Assembly: GCF_035046485.1 (NCBI RefSeq)
Contig: NC_085137.1
Span: forward strand, 378,510,706-378,574,705
Direction: 5' to 3'
DNA length: 64,000 nt
Source of the DNA: Aedes albopictus
Lineage: Eukaryota; Arthropoda; Insecta; Diptera; Culicidae
The number at the start of each line of letters is the position of its first letter. Position 1 is the first letter of the stretch. The notes under the pieces were generated by a model. That model saw nothing but the letters and a program-made list of their open reading frames with translations, made no database searches and had not been told where the DNA came from. Of this stretch, positions 12,109 through 22,648 are shown in pieces. The translations under genes and the position numbers were made by a program.

Positions 12109-12272
12109 AGGACCTTTTGTCCCATTTGACCTTTTGTCCCATTCAACCTTTTGTCCCATTCGACCATTTGTACCTTCGACCTTTTGTCCATTCGGCATTT
12201 TCTCCATTCGACCTTTTGTCCATTCGACCTTTTGTCCATTCGACCTTTTGTCCTTCGACCTTCTGTCCCAAA
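12109..12272. repeat. Minisatellite, CATTCGACCTTTTGTC unit
   Basis: About ten head-to-tail copies of a ~16-bp unit CATTCGACCTTTTGTC with small length variation. It is the reverse complement of the unit at 6205-6312. Frames through it (KGRMDKRSNGQK-like) are not genes. Confidence 0.85.
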
Positions 12273-12630
12273 GCCATTAATGGGGACATTAAAGCACTCG
12301 ACGTCCAGAGGACTACAAGCGATTGGCACAGGACCGACACCAGTGGAGAAGGTTTCTTCATTCGGCGTAGGGTAAGGTGGGGTAAGTTGCCATTTTATTT
12401 TCAAACATTCATCGTTTTCAATGATAAATAGATACCAAACAGGCAATCAAAGCGGTAACAGCAACTATATTTGCTTGATACTTCAGCAGTAATATTCACG
12501 AAACTAATGCATTTTCAACGATTTTTAGCGATTTAAAAAATTGTTGCGTAAAACGGAAGTGGCGCAAAAGAGTCATCTGTTATGCGGTAATATGCCACTT
12601 TCATCGGTTGAAGATAATCACCGTGGATCT

Positions 12631-12704
12631 TTACTATTATTTGGTTTGATTGGCTTTTATCGGTGAATTCACCGATAAAAGCCAATCAAACCAAATAATA
12701 GTAA
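12631..12704. repeat. Perfect 74-bp palindrome
   Basis: The sequence is its own reverse complement over 74 bp, centred between 12667 and 12668 on GAATTC, with no spacer. It is flanked by direct copies of TAATATGCCACTTT (12588 and 12702). Long perfect palindromes are normally unstable, so it is either young or an assembly/cloning fold-back. Confidence 0.9.
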
Positions 12705-13433
12705 TATGCCACTTTATTTCATCATTTTTTGGGCTTATCAAACCCTCTCAGTCTGTCTTTTACGTATAATCAATACTTTCACACTTTCACAAACCCCCTC
12801 ACCCCTAAACGATGATCGTCATATTGGAATGACCCTTAACGTAAATAGCGTAGACATGAACAACCATGCGCCTCCATGTGTTTCTCTTTCTCCTTGGAAA
12901 CATTCGGCTGATTATAAAATCACTAGAAAACCTTAATTGCAAGCAAGAAAAACCGGAAGTTGTCAATTTTCATTGGGAAATCTAAAAATTTTCCGTGGGT
13001 TCTGCCAGGCTTCTAGAAGGGCGTTTCATGCAAACATATCATGACATTAATCACTTAGGCGCTGTCTGTTGGGGCGCTTGATTGCCCCAAGGGAAATGGC
13101 CAGGGGTTGGTCTTTCCTCGGAAAGATAACGGGAAGGGGTGGTCTTTCGCAGGAGAAAGATGACGTTTATTTACGATGTTGTTGACCTTTCGCCAGGTCG
13201 GAATGGACTGTACTTGTTTGCCCTGGAAGGGTGGCGTTTTATAGGGCTGTGAAGGTGTTTGGAACCTTCTGGAAGGCTACTGCTGTCATGGTGATGCCTT
13301 AAATACAATATAACATATAATGTACATAACATAGTTACTTATTCCTAATAGATTGCTGCGATGCATTTGTCCGTTGGAGGCGAACGTAGAAAATCTGAGC
13401 TGACCACGTGGTTTCCGGAGCGGTTTGGGCGCG

Positions 13434-13591
13434 AACACTGTCCATAAACTACGTAGATTCATTTTTGGCCACCTCAGAACCCCCCTCGTAGATTTTTTTT
13501 CGCAAACAAAATCTTCGAAATTTGTATGGAGCGTAGACTTTGGTCAGACCCCCTGTCCCCCCAGGAATCTACGCAGTTTATTGACAGGCCC
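13434..13591. mobile_element. MITE of the ~165-bp TTA-type family, degenerate
   Basis: Left end CTGTCCATAAACTACGTAG and right end inverted CTGTCAATAAACTGCGTAG, with C-rich interior blocks and GTATGGAGCGTAGACTTTGG as in the copies at 16619 and 35487. The target duplication is not clear. Confidence 0.6.
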
Positions 13592-13864
13592 TTATAATAA
13601 TGATCAAAACACATTCAGAAATGTTTTGGGCTTAGTTTCCCTATTCCAACGGAACAAATTGTAACCCATCAAGACCAATTAAGTATTGGAATAAAGGTAC
13701 GCTAAAGCTATCAAGTTACAGGAATTTTTACACAATAATTTCAATATGTCTAGCACTCATTTTACTTATCTAAGACAAAGTTTTAAACCCTTTTCGCAAA
13801 TCATTCAAGAAACATCACAACACTATGTAGCGAATGTTATCATTACAACATTCAAAATACCAAC

Positions 13865-14006
13865 CTTCGGGTGCAACGGCATCAAAATATCGTTGTGCAG
13901 CGGAAACCTCGCCTCTTGCCTTTCCATGGCTAAATGCGAAAACTTTTCCCGCTAATCCGACGGTAATCAGCAAGATTACGGCTGCTAAGCTTCCCGTTTT
14001 TCGCAT
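13865..14006 (-). CDS. First coding exon of an unidentified secreted protein
   Basis: The minus-strand ATG at 14006 opens a 47-codon stretch that begins MRKTGS, followed by a strongly hydrophobic segment LAAVILLITVGLAGKVFA. This is a classic signal peptide, with cleavage expected after VFA. Then comes a polar segment with SHGKARGEVSAAQRYFDAVAPEG. The frame runs into a plausible 5' splice site, GAAG|GTTGGT, at 13864 in phase 1; without splicing it would continue a few codons to a stop. The ~700 bp upstream (on the minus strand) is free of transposons and GC-richer, with long purine-rich tracts like a mosquito 5' UTR. I do not recognise the family and found no second exon to the left, so it may lie outside the window. 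An upstream in-frame ATG at 14087 is less likely because it would bury the signal peptide. Confidence 0.5.
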
Positions 14007-14760
14007 CTCTGCTGATATTATTGCTTCCGTCTCTGTCTGTCTAATTTCATAACCGCACTTGTCTCCCACCCAGCACCAACCGACCAACCGACTGGAGCGC
14101 GCACAACAACTGAAGCAAGAAATGAAAATCTCGATTTCCGCTGCCGATCAATGATGTCTTTCCTTAGCTTATCTCCGCAAGCTCTATGACGGAACCCGGC
14201 GGCACTTGTTTGCACACACTTTTCCCGACACACAATAACTTGACACAATTTCCACTTAATGTTTCGTTCACTTCCTATCCCAGCTGGGATCTTCTGGCTC
14301 ACGCTTCCTTTTCAGAGGATTTGTATCAGCTCGTTCAAATCAAAAGTGCTAATCTGCTCTGCTTTGTCACTTTTCTAGCGCCAATTTAGCGCGTCGTCCT
14401 CGTCGTCGAATCTTCTTCCCTTGGGAATGGGTGTTAACTACTGTGGCATCGAAGGCTCTTCACGCTCGATTGGAAGGGGAGGCAATCGAAGCCGAAATAA
14501 AAATTAATTCCTGCTCAAACACGGAGGGCCAGTCATCACCCGTTCAGGCGGCCAGCAGTACAGCGGTCCCACCAACAAAGAACAACAACACCGCTGCCGC
14601 CGCCGACGACCCGAAAGCCAAACGGATTCAAGATTAGAGAAACGGATCCAATTGGGCCAATCAAGCCGTATCGGGTCGGCATAGGTGTAGCTAGTGGGTG
14701 GTTCTTCCTTTTTTCTCAACTATATTTTTTATTGGTTGTGCGGTAAAAAATGGTGAGTCG
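14007..14760 (-). promoter_or_regulatory. Probable 5' UTR and promoter region of the secreted-protein gene
   Basis: This block has no transposon end or minisatellite, a higher GC content than its surroundings and CCG/CGG-rich tracts (about 14395-14620). It lies immediately upstream, on the minus strand, of the signal-peptide exon. A TCAGTTG initiator-like word occurs near 14105-14112. The transcription start is not determined. Confidence 0.3.
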
Positions 14761-16618
14761 ATAACTTGAAAGAATCGTCCAGCATGGATTTGATCCTCAC
14801 AAGTTCCTACTCTATGTGATTTATCTTCTTTATACCTACCAATTTTGGAGGAGCATTCGTATAAATTACGTTTTGTATGAAATATAGATACATATTTGAG
14901 CTGGCGGAGTTATTTATTAATTGCATGGGATCTCACTAGCCATACCGGCCGGAGTGTCCTCTACTGTACGTAGGAGTCGTTTCAATTGCACTCTGCGAAG
15001 GGTCCGCAAATCAATCCATCTCGCTCGCCGCACAGTACGTCGTCTTGTACCGGTCGGATGGCTGTCGAGAACTCTTTTGATCAGGTTGCTATCCGACATC
15101 CTGATGACGTGACCCGTCCACCGATTCCAGCCTACCGATTCTTGCGGTGTGGACCATGGATGGTTCTCACAGTAGCTGATGCAGCTCGTGGTTCATTCGC
15201 CCTCTCCAAGTCCAATCTTCAATCTGCACTTTGCTGTAGATGGTGCGCGCAACATCTTCCGTTCGAATACTCTAAGGGCGCGTTGATCCCCTGCACGTAG
15301 GGTCCATGCTTCGTGCCCATAGAGGACTACCGGTCTAATAAGCGTTTTATAGATAATTAAATTCGTGTGACGGCGAACTTCGTTCGATCGTAGAGTGCTG
15401 CGGAATCCAAAGTAAGCTCGATTTCCTGCCACAAAGCGTCTCTGAATGTCTCAGCTTGTGTCGTTGTCGGCGGTCACTAGTGAGCCCAAGTACACGATTT
15501 TAATCACCATCGATAGAAATTCGGGGTGGCGGGCGCGGTGTTTCTCCCTGGAGTTCTTTGTCATTATGTTGTTTTCGAAACATTGATGACTAATCGGATT
15601 CGCCTGACTTCACTCTTTAGTCGGATGTACGTTTCCGCCACCGTCTCAAATTTAAGAGCTATAATATCAATATCATCAGCGAAACCAAGCAGCTTAACGG
15701 GCTTCGTGAAACCCGTATTTATGCCCGCTCTCCTTATTACTCACCCTAAAGCAATGTTGAACAGCAAGCACGAAAGACCATCACCTTGCCATAATCCTCT
15801 GCTAGATTCAAAGGGACTCGAGAGTGTCCCTGATACTCGAACTACGCACATCACTCGATCCATCGTCGCCTTGATCAATCGTATCAGTTTATCCGGGAAT
15901 CCGTATTCGTGCATAATCTGGCATAGCTGTTCTCGATCGAATGTATCATACGCCGATTTGAAATCGATGAACCAGTGATGTATGGGCACGTTGTATTCGC
16001 GGCATTGTTGCAACACCTGGCGCAGGGCGAACATCTGGTCCGTTGTAGCGCGTTCACCGATGATATCCAGCCTGATATTGCCCCACGAACTCTCTTGCAA
16101 TCGGTGATAGACGACGGCATACAATTTGAGAGAGTATCTTGTAGGCAGCGCTCAGTAGTGTGAGAACTACCGCGCTCCCGCAATCCAATTTGTTGCCCTT
16201 TTTGTAGATGGGACACACGATACCTCCCATCCACTCCTCCGGTGATACTTTCTCCTCCAAATCTTGGTAATGACCCAGTGTAGTGCTCTCACCAGTGCTT
16301 CTCCACCGTATTTTAGAAGCTCGCTTGGTAGTTGATCTGATCCAGCGGATTTGTTGTTTTTCAACCGGCCAAACACCTCCTCTATCTCTTGGAGGTTACG
16401 GACCGGAAGTCTTTCGTTCTGTGCACATACTCCTAGATCTGTTATCAAGCCACCTTCGGTACTTGCAACGTCGCCATTGAGGTGCTCATCGTAATGCTGC
16501 CGCCACCTTTCGACCACCTCACGCTCGCTCGTGAGAATATTCCCGTGATTACCTCGGCACATGTCGGCTTGTGGCACAAAGCCTCTGCGCGTTCTCGTAG
16601 AACTTTCGTGTGTCCTTA

Positions 16619-16786
16619 GGGGCTGTCCATAAACCACGTGGACCAAAATTTGGCCATCTCAGACCCCCCCCCCCCCCCTCTCGTAGACATTTTTCCATAT
16701 AAAAAAATTAAAATTTGTATGTAGCGTAGATTTTGGCTAGACCTCCCCCTCCCCCCAAAAAGTCTACGTGGTTCATGAACGGCCCC
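16619..16786. mobile_element. 168-bp MITE with TTA duplication (PIF/Harbinger-like)
   Basis: Termini GGGGCTGTCCATAAACCACG and, inverted, GGGGCCGTTCATGAACCACG, flanked by TTA at 16616-16618 and 16787-16789. The interior has long C runs. TTA/TWA three-base duplications are typical of PIF/Harbinger transposases, hence that inference. It sits inside the linker of the minus-strand LINE. Confidence 0.8.
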
Positions 16787-17100
16787 TTAGCGCGGTACAG
16801 CTCTTCCATCGCTTCGCGATCTCGTTCTTCCTGCTGGCGCTTCTTCATCCGGAAGACTGAGTTCTGCCTGTTCCGTGCCTGTTTGTAACGTGCCTCATTC
16901 GCTCTTGTACGGTGTTGCAGCATTCTCGCCCATGCTGCATTCTTCTCGTTTTTCAACTGTTTACATTCGCCGTCGTACCAGTCGTCTTTGTGATTAGGAG
17001 TCACGAAGCCTAGTGCTGTAGCCGAGGTACTACCTATGACGGATCGGATGTCCCTCCAGCCATCTTCAAGTGTAGCTGCGCCAAGCTGCTCTTCCGCTAC

Positions 17101-18060
17101 GGCTAAAATATAAACGACTCATAAGAAAGTGATCATTCTTCATAAATAATTCGAAAAGTCCCAGTGAAGAAACAGGGCTGTGAGCAGTAATAAAAAACAA
17201 AATTTCCATAAACAAATAAAAAAATGCATAAATAAATCAAAAGTTTCCATAAATAATTGATTTTTGGGCAATTAAAAACGTCAAAAATGCAATGAATAAT
17301 TCAACTGTTGCAATAGAAAAAGCCAATTTTCCAACCAGAAAACTTCGAATTTTCCATAAATAAATTCGATTTTTCCATAATAAATTAGAAAATTCACAAT
17401 AAAAAAATATCTAAGAAGCAATTAATAATTCAAAAAGTGCAATAAATAAAAAAAAATAAATTATCAATAAATGTCAAAAAACGAGCAATAAACGTAGATG
17501 CATTTTGAGCCAAAATAGCCGGTATAATGCAAATATAGATGTTATCCCTTTTTTAGGTCCGACGAGCGATAGCGAGTTCGGACAGCAAGCAATGGCTCGG
17601 TAAATTGCAATCATAGTAACGCAGGCTTTCCAGTCGTTCCAGTCATATAAGTGCGATTCAGCATTTCACTGCTTCATACTTTCCTGCATTTGTTTTTCAT
17701 GGGTAATTTAGTCATTTTTTATTGCATTATTTGAATTTTTTATTGCTTTTTCGATATTTTTTAATTGTGAATTTTCTAATTTATTATGGAAAAATCGGAT
17801 TTATTTATGGAAAATTCGAAGTTATTTAGTGGGAAAAATGGCTTTTTTTATTGCAACAGTTGAATTATTCATTGCATTTTTGACGTTTTTAATTGCTCAA
17901 ACATCAATTATTTATGGAAACTTTTGATTTATTTATGCATTTTTTTTATTTGTTTATGGAAATTTTGTTATTTATTACTGCTTACACCCCTGTTTCTTCA
18001 CTGGGACTTTTCGAATTATTTCTGTGAAATTTTGTATTGATTATGGAACGTTTAATTGTC
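17101..18060. mobile_element. 960-bp foldback element with 14-bp target duplication
   Basis: The LINE reading is interrupted exactly here. TGCTCTTCCGCTAC (17087-17100) recurs with two changes as TGCCCTTCTGCTAC (18061-18074), and removing the insert restores the LINE frame. The arms (about 17140-17480 and 17700-18020) are long inverted repeats that include CCCAGTGAAGAAACAGG on both sides. They are built of recurrent CATAAATAA/AATTAAAAACG words. The 17540-17690 loop is GC-richer. A ~14-bp duplication is unusual for TIR transposons and suits LINE-mediated or atypical integration. Confidence 0.75.
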
Positions 18061-18446
18061 TGCCCTTCTGCTACTGTTAACTGCTGCGCGTAGTCTTGAG
18101 CCACTTCTTCGTTACGCAGCTGCTCGATGTTGAGCCGCGGCGTTCGACTTCGACGCGTGGTGATAACTGTCGAAAGTTTTGAGCGCATGCATACAGCGAC
18201 TAAGTAGTGATCTGCGGTCCGCACTGCGGTATGTGCGGACATTCCGAGTAGAATTTACCGTCGATTAGAACGTGGTCGATTTGGTTTTCTGTTTGGGGGT
18301 CCGGTGATCTCCAGGTGGCTTTGTGGATATTTTTGCGGGGGAAGAAGGTGCTTCGGACTACCATACCACGGGAGGCTGCAAAGTTTACGCATCGCTGGCC
18401 GTTATCATTCCATACGGCGTGCAGGCTGTTACGCCCGATTACCGGT

Positions 18447-18741
18447 CTGTTCTCCAGTTAGCCTAGTGGTGAAGGCTATGGATCGCCAATCCGGAAACGG
18501 CGGGTTCGATTCCCGATCCGGTCGGGAAAATTTTCTCGACTCCCTGGGCATAGTGTATCATTGTACTTGCCTCACAATATATGTACCAATTCATACAAAG
18601 GCAGGCAAAGAAAGCCCTTCGATTAATAACTTTTTTTTTTGTTTTTATTTATGTGTGTGGAAGTGCTCAAAGAACACTTAGTTGAAGCGAGGCAGGTCAA
18701 TCCCAGTGGGGAGGTCGAGCCATAAAGAAGAAGCAGAAGAA
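18447..18741 (+). mobile_element. tRNA-derived SINE (family A), plus strand
   Basis: The head TTAGCCTAGTGGTGAAGGCT (A box) and GGTTCGATTCCC (B box) form a tRNA-like module. The body contains CCTGGGCATAGTGTATC, TTGCCTCACAATATATGTAC and AAGCCCTTCGATTAATAAC, and the 3' end is an AGAAGAAG microsatellite. The same family is present in opposite orientation at 19940-22521. It abuts the 5' end of the minus-strand LINE fragment. Confidence 0.85.
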
Positions 18742-18856
18742 GAATCATATAAATAAATACACAGAAAAAAATATGTAATTAAAATTTTCTTAGGACAACC
18801 TTCCAGGGATTTTTCCTAAAATCTCCCCTAGATTCGTTCCTCCAGGAGTTTCAGAA

Positions 18857-19751
18857 ACACAGAAAAAAATATGTAATTAAAATTCAGCGAGAAATCATGC
18901 ACACAAAGGGAATGCAAGAGTTAGTGCACTTTTACATGAGATAAAATGTAAAATTACATTATCATCGTGTAAATTTACGCCAACCATCGCGTAAACCATT
19001 ATGGGCTCCAACCGGTTACGCGACTATTAGCGGAAATTTACACGATCGTAACATAATTTTACATGATATCTCATGCAGTGAAGAGAATTGTCAGACAAAA
19101 GAGACACGAAACAAGCTACAAAGAAGACGCGGCGATTACTCTTTATCCCAACTGGTAACAGATAATGATATGATTTCGAAAATTTTTGTTGCAGACAAAA
19201 TCCAACCAGCATTTGTTGCGTACTTTTCAACTCGTGAATAATCAATTATTACCAACCCAAAATCGAAACTTTTTGATGATACATCTTCAGCAGCGTTGCA
19301 GTATTTAGGGCTTGTTCACAAATATCATAACGCTGGAGGGGGTGGGTGGGTGTCCTTCATGGTGTTACAGCCCCAACAAATAAAATTTTTCCCCATATAA
19401 ATAGTGTTACGAAGGGGTGGGTGGGTGTCAGGAAAGGCCAATTTTGGCGTTATGAAATTTGTGAATGAACCCTTACCGACTCCAAGTTACCTCTCGAAAA
19501 TCACAATGCAAGCCTTAAAAATCTCTAATTTCGTGGGGCACGATCTTTGTCCTATTCTGTTCAAGTTGGGACAAACCTATGTCGCATTGGGTAGAATGTC
19601 GCAAAAATTCAGGTTGCGACATTGTCGTTACTGTCGCGCGATGGTTGAATTTTGATTCACTGATCTCATGTAAATATGCACTAACTTTAGCATTCCCTCT
19701 ATGTGCATGATTTCTAGCTGAATTTTACATGAATATTTTTTTTTCTGTGTA
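18857..19751. mobile_element. TIR element with CACAGAAAAAAATAT ends
   Basis: Left arm 18857-18945 and right arm 19661-19751 are inverted (both contain ATTCAGC...AGAAATCATGCAC and GTGCA/TGCAC...TTACATGAGAT words). A solo copy of the left terminus with AATTAAAATT also lies at 18762. The interior has no coding capacity and hosts the 165-bp MITE at 19308-19472. Confidence 0.65.
19308..19472. mobile_element. 165-bp MITE with TTA duplication
   Basis: Ends GGGCTTGTTCACAAATATCA and, inverted, GGGTTCATTCACAAATTTCA, flanked by TTA at 19305-19307 and 19473-19475. The interior contains GGGGGTGGGTGGGTGTC-type blocks. Same architecture and length class as the copies at 16619, 32986 and 35487. Confidence 0.75.
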
Positions 19752-20084
19752 AGATCATATAAATATAAATATAAATAAGATCACATAAATAAAACGATTT
19801 TTCCTTAGCTGTGAAATACATTGTCAAACATTTTCATGATTGGCGCGATTACTAGATACAATATTAATCTCTATGTAAGCTCAATATGATGACCAGAGTT
19901 GGATTTCATAAACAAAACTTACGGAAGTGCTCCTTTTCTTCTTCTTCTTCTTCTTCTTCTTCTTCTTTATGGCTCTACGTCCCCACTGGGACTTGGCTTG
20001 CCTCTTTTCAACTTAGTGTTCTTAGAGCACTTACACAGTTATTAATTGAAGGGCTTTCTTTGCCTGCCATTGCATGAATTTGTA

Positions 20085-21005
20085 CAGGGGATAGACAAAA
20101 TGATCGGGACAGGCAAAATTTCCACTTTTCAAAAAATGTTCAATTAGCTGTAACTTTTCGAAAAGTCCATCAAATATTCTCAAAATTTTACTGTAAGTTC
20201 TTCATCTAGTTGCGTATCAGTGAACAAAATTTGGAAAAGATCGGACAATTCTTCACGAAGTTATGAAGATTTTTGAAAAAGGTAAAACTATCCGATAGCC
20301 AACTTTGAGCTGTTATATCTCCGGATTCAATGAACCGAATGTAATGAAATTTTGACCATTTATGACTTATATAATGAGCTATGAAAAATCATTGACTTAA
20401 CTTAGTATTCTTAACACGAAAGAAAATTATATCGATTAGATTATTTTTCTAATAAAACACCAAATTATCCAAAACATCAACATCGTTTCAAAATTCAAGA
20501 TGCAAATTATAGTTCATTTAGTTTCCCTCTTATTGCCTTATATATAAATGCGTTTTGAAGGAAAGTAACAACATAGCCGCCAATAAGTTGAAAAAGTAAT
20601 GGGATGCATATTAAAAATAGATCAATTTACTAAAAAATCGTGAAAAAAATAAAACCCCTATAACTTTTTTGCTTGTTAAAAATTTCAAGTTAAGTCAAAT
20701 GTTTTCCAGAGATCATTATATAAGTCATGAATTGTCAAAATTTCATTGCGATCGGTTCATTGAATCCGGAGATATAACACCTCAAAGTTGGCTATCGGGT
20801 AATTCTATCTTTTTCAAAAATCTTTATAACTTCGTGAAGAATTGTCCGATCTTTTTCAAATTTTGTCCACTGATACACAAATAGTTGAAGAACTTACAGT
20901 AAAAAATTGAGAATATTTGATGCACTTTTCGAAAAGTTACAGTTAGTTGAACATTTTTTGGAAAGTGATAATTTTGCCTGTCCCGATCATTTTGTCTATC
21001 CCCTG
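20085..21005. mobile_element. 921-bp foldback MITE with TA duplication (Tc1/mariner-like)
   Basis: The ends are inverted over several hundred bases and start CAGGGGATAGACAAAATGAT on both strands. TA flanks both sides (20083-20084 and 21006-21007), the duplication made by Tc1/mariner transposases. The long arms carry AGGAGATATAAC-type words (TCCGGAGATATAACA near 20765). It has no coding capacity and is inserted in the SINE. Confidence 0.8.
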
Positions 21006-21035
21006 TATATTGTGAGGCAAGTACAATTATACATT

Positions 21036-22415
21036 ACTAGCTGACCCCGGCAAACTTTGTCTTGCCTACTGCGTTTTTTGACGTTTCAAGTCCCTAGCCA
21101 AGTGCAAGTCCCCGTTCAAAATGTATGAGAGCCAAATTTTTTAAAACTCCATATTCTTCCATGTTTTTTACCTCATAAACCTTCCTTGGGTGAAAACTAA
21201 CAGAACAAAGCTCAGACGACCCAAATCGGACCATCCGTGACTGAGTCAGAAACGATATCCTGAAGTCTGTATGAACTAATATGACCACCCCGGAACATCT
21301 AGCATAGGTTCCACGGGGAAGACATCGGGGACATTTCTGGTTTGCAACCAAAACATGCCGTGTGACGTATCAAACTTCATGATTTCAAGAGATTCGGGCA
21401 AAAAAAAATGACTGAAGTGTGTAGCAACTGATATGGCCGCTCCGGAATACCTGAAACAGGTTCCGCGGGAGCCTCTCAAACACAATAACACACGAAATAA
21501 TCACTTTCAGCCATTTGACAAAACAGACCCCTCACCCACCTTCTGACCCCAGTACAATCCGGAATATCTCCGGAATGGTTCCGGATATGACATAACCACT
21601 TGAGTGTAATAAACTTGCATCAATTTATGATCGATTAAGGGCGACTTCAAAAAAATCGGATGAAAATTGACGGATGATTTTGAAAATGAGTTGGTGGTGG
21701 GCGGGTATGTGAAGGTTAACTAAATTTACGTTTGATGTTTTCAACTTAACGTATTTAACGATTTTTGTACATAAAAATGTTATGTAAAGTTAGCACATTT
21801 TACCACGCTTCAAAAAATGAGGCAACTTTACTTTAAGTTTTAGTATGTAAATTTCAACAAATATGTGTGGTTCAATGTCTATGCAGTAAGTATCATTCAT
21901 TTTGTTTCAAATAAGCCAAGAAGAATTAAAATTGAATGAAAGATGACAAAGATATCAACAAATCACTTTTCCATGTTTTACGATAGTGACCCCAAACTTT
22001 TGGCCGATACAGCATTTTGAGGGGTGACCCCAAACTTTTGGTCGATGACATCAAGGATTAATTTACTTAATAACTTTTTTTCTAGATGTTTTAGCTAAGT
22101 TCTGTAAAATGCAGTTGAAAGCTAATAGAAAATGGGTCATATTACCGCTATCATCTTAAAATTTGGTCGACCCAACTTCCAGCGACACTGCCGTAAGTTT
22201 ATATTCAATTTTTAGAAAATTTGGCAATTTTGGGTTAAGTTTACATACAAATTTTTTTGAAAAAGTTTCTTTTAAATCATGTTCAAAGTTTCTTTGACGT
22301 ATTATCTTTTGAATGAAACCTAGGGTTTTGAAATCGGACGCAAATTGGCGGAGATATGGGCCTAAAAAAATACATGTTTTTGAGGGGGTGACCCCAAACT
22401 TTTGAACGGGAGTGT
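21036..22415. mobile_element. Compound insertion inside the SINE, family not assigned
   Basis: About 1.4 kb that is absent from the uninterrupted SINE. It begins TAGCTGACCCCGGCAAACTT and ends in a block with repeated TGACCCCAAACTTTTG (21983, 22024, 22391). It is probably two elements. No coding exon was recognised. Confidence 0.45.
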
Positions 22416-22648
22416 AGATGCCCAGGGGTCGAGAAAATTTTCCCGACCAGAACGGGAATCGAACCCGCCGTCTCCGGATTGGCGATCCATAGCCTTAACC
22501 ACTAGGCTAACTTGATACCCTGTGCTCCTTTTCTATAACAGGCGATTTATTTAAAGTAGGCTTTAAAACCATAAGCTAATTGCCTACCTTTAGGCGTTAT
22601 TGGCGGTAAACAGAAGTTTAATCCTAAAATAACCCAAATGTAAGAATT

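Larger units (their letters stand above)
14935..18446 (-). mobile_element. LINE (APE endonuclease + RT), interrupted, minus strand
   Basis: Read on the minus strand: the end of an APE-type endonuclease domain (TW-SPD-T-NQIDHVLIDG, then DHYLV, about 18390-18170), a linker, and a reverse transcriptase. The RT includes FIDFKSAYDT (motif A, about 15985-15955) and FADD (motif C, about 15690). It ends with the same VLYGHEAWTLRAGDQRAL segment as the plus-strand copy at 35.3-37.0 kb. Frameshifts, stops and two inserted MITEs (16619-16786 and 17101-18060) make it dead. RNase H is not seen. The C-terminal layout resembles RTE-like insect LINEs, but the clade is not certain. Confidence 0.8.
19940..22521 (-). 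mobile_element. tRNA-derived SINE (family A), split by two insertions
   Basis: The target duplication GTGCTCCTTTTCT lies at 19927-19939 and 22522-22534. SINE pieces on the minus strand are the TTC-microsatellite tail and 3' body (19940-20084), the mid-body (21006-21035) and the tRNA-like head with B box (about 22416-22521). The gaps are the foldback element 20085-21005 and a second insertion 21036-22415. Confidence 0.8.

Noticed and set aside
11990..12110. A functional tRNA gene on the minus strand
   Set aside because: The tRNA-like head is followed by a SINE body and poly-A-type tail, and a second copy occurs at 41.6 kb.
13060..13430. A solo LTR starting TGTTGGGGCGC near 13068
   Set aside because: I could not find a matching TG...CA end or a 5-bp target duplication, so no boundary can be supported.
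15193..16260. Independent host genes on the minus strand between 15.2 and 16.3 kb
   Set aside because: All frames are pieces of the LINE reverse transcriptase, matching the copy at 35.9-37.0 kb.
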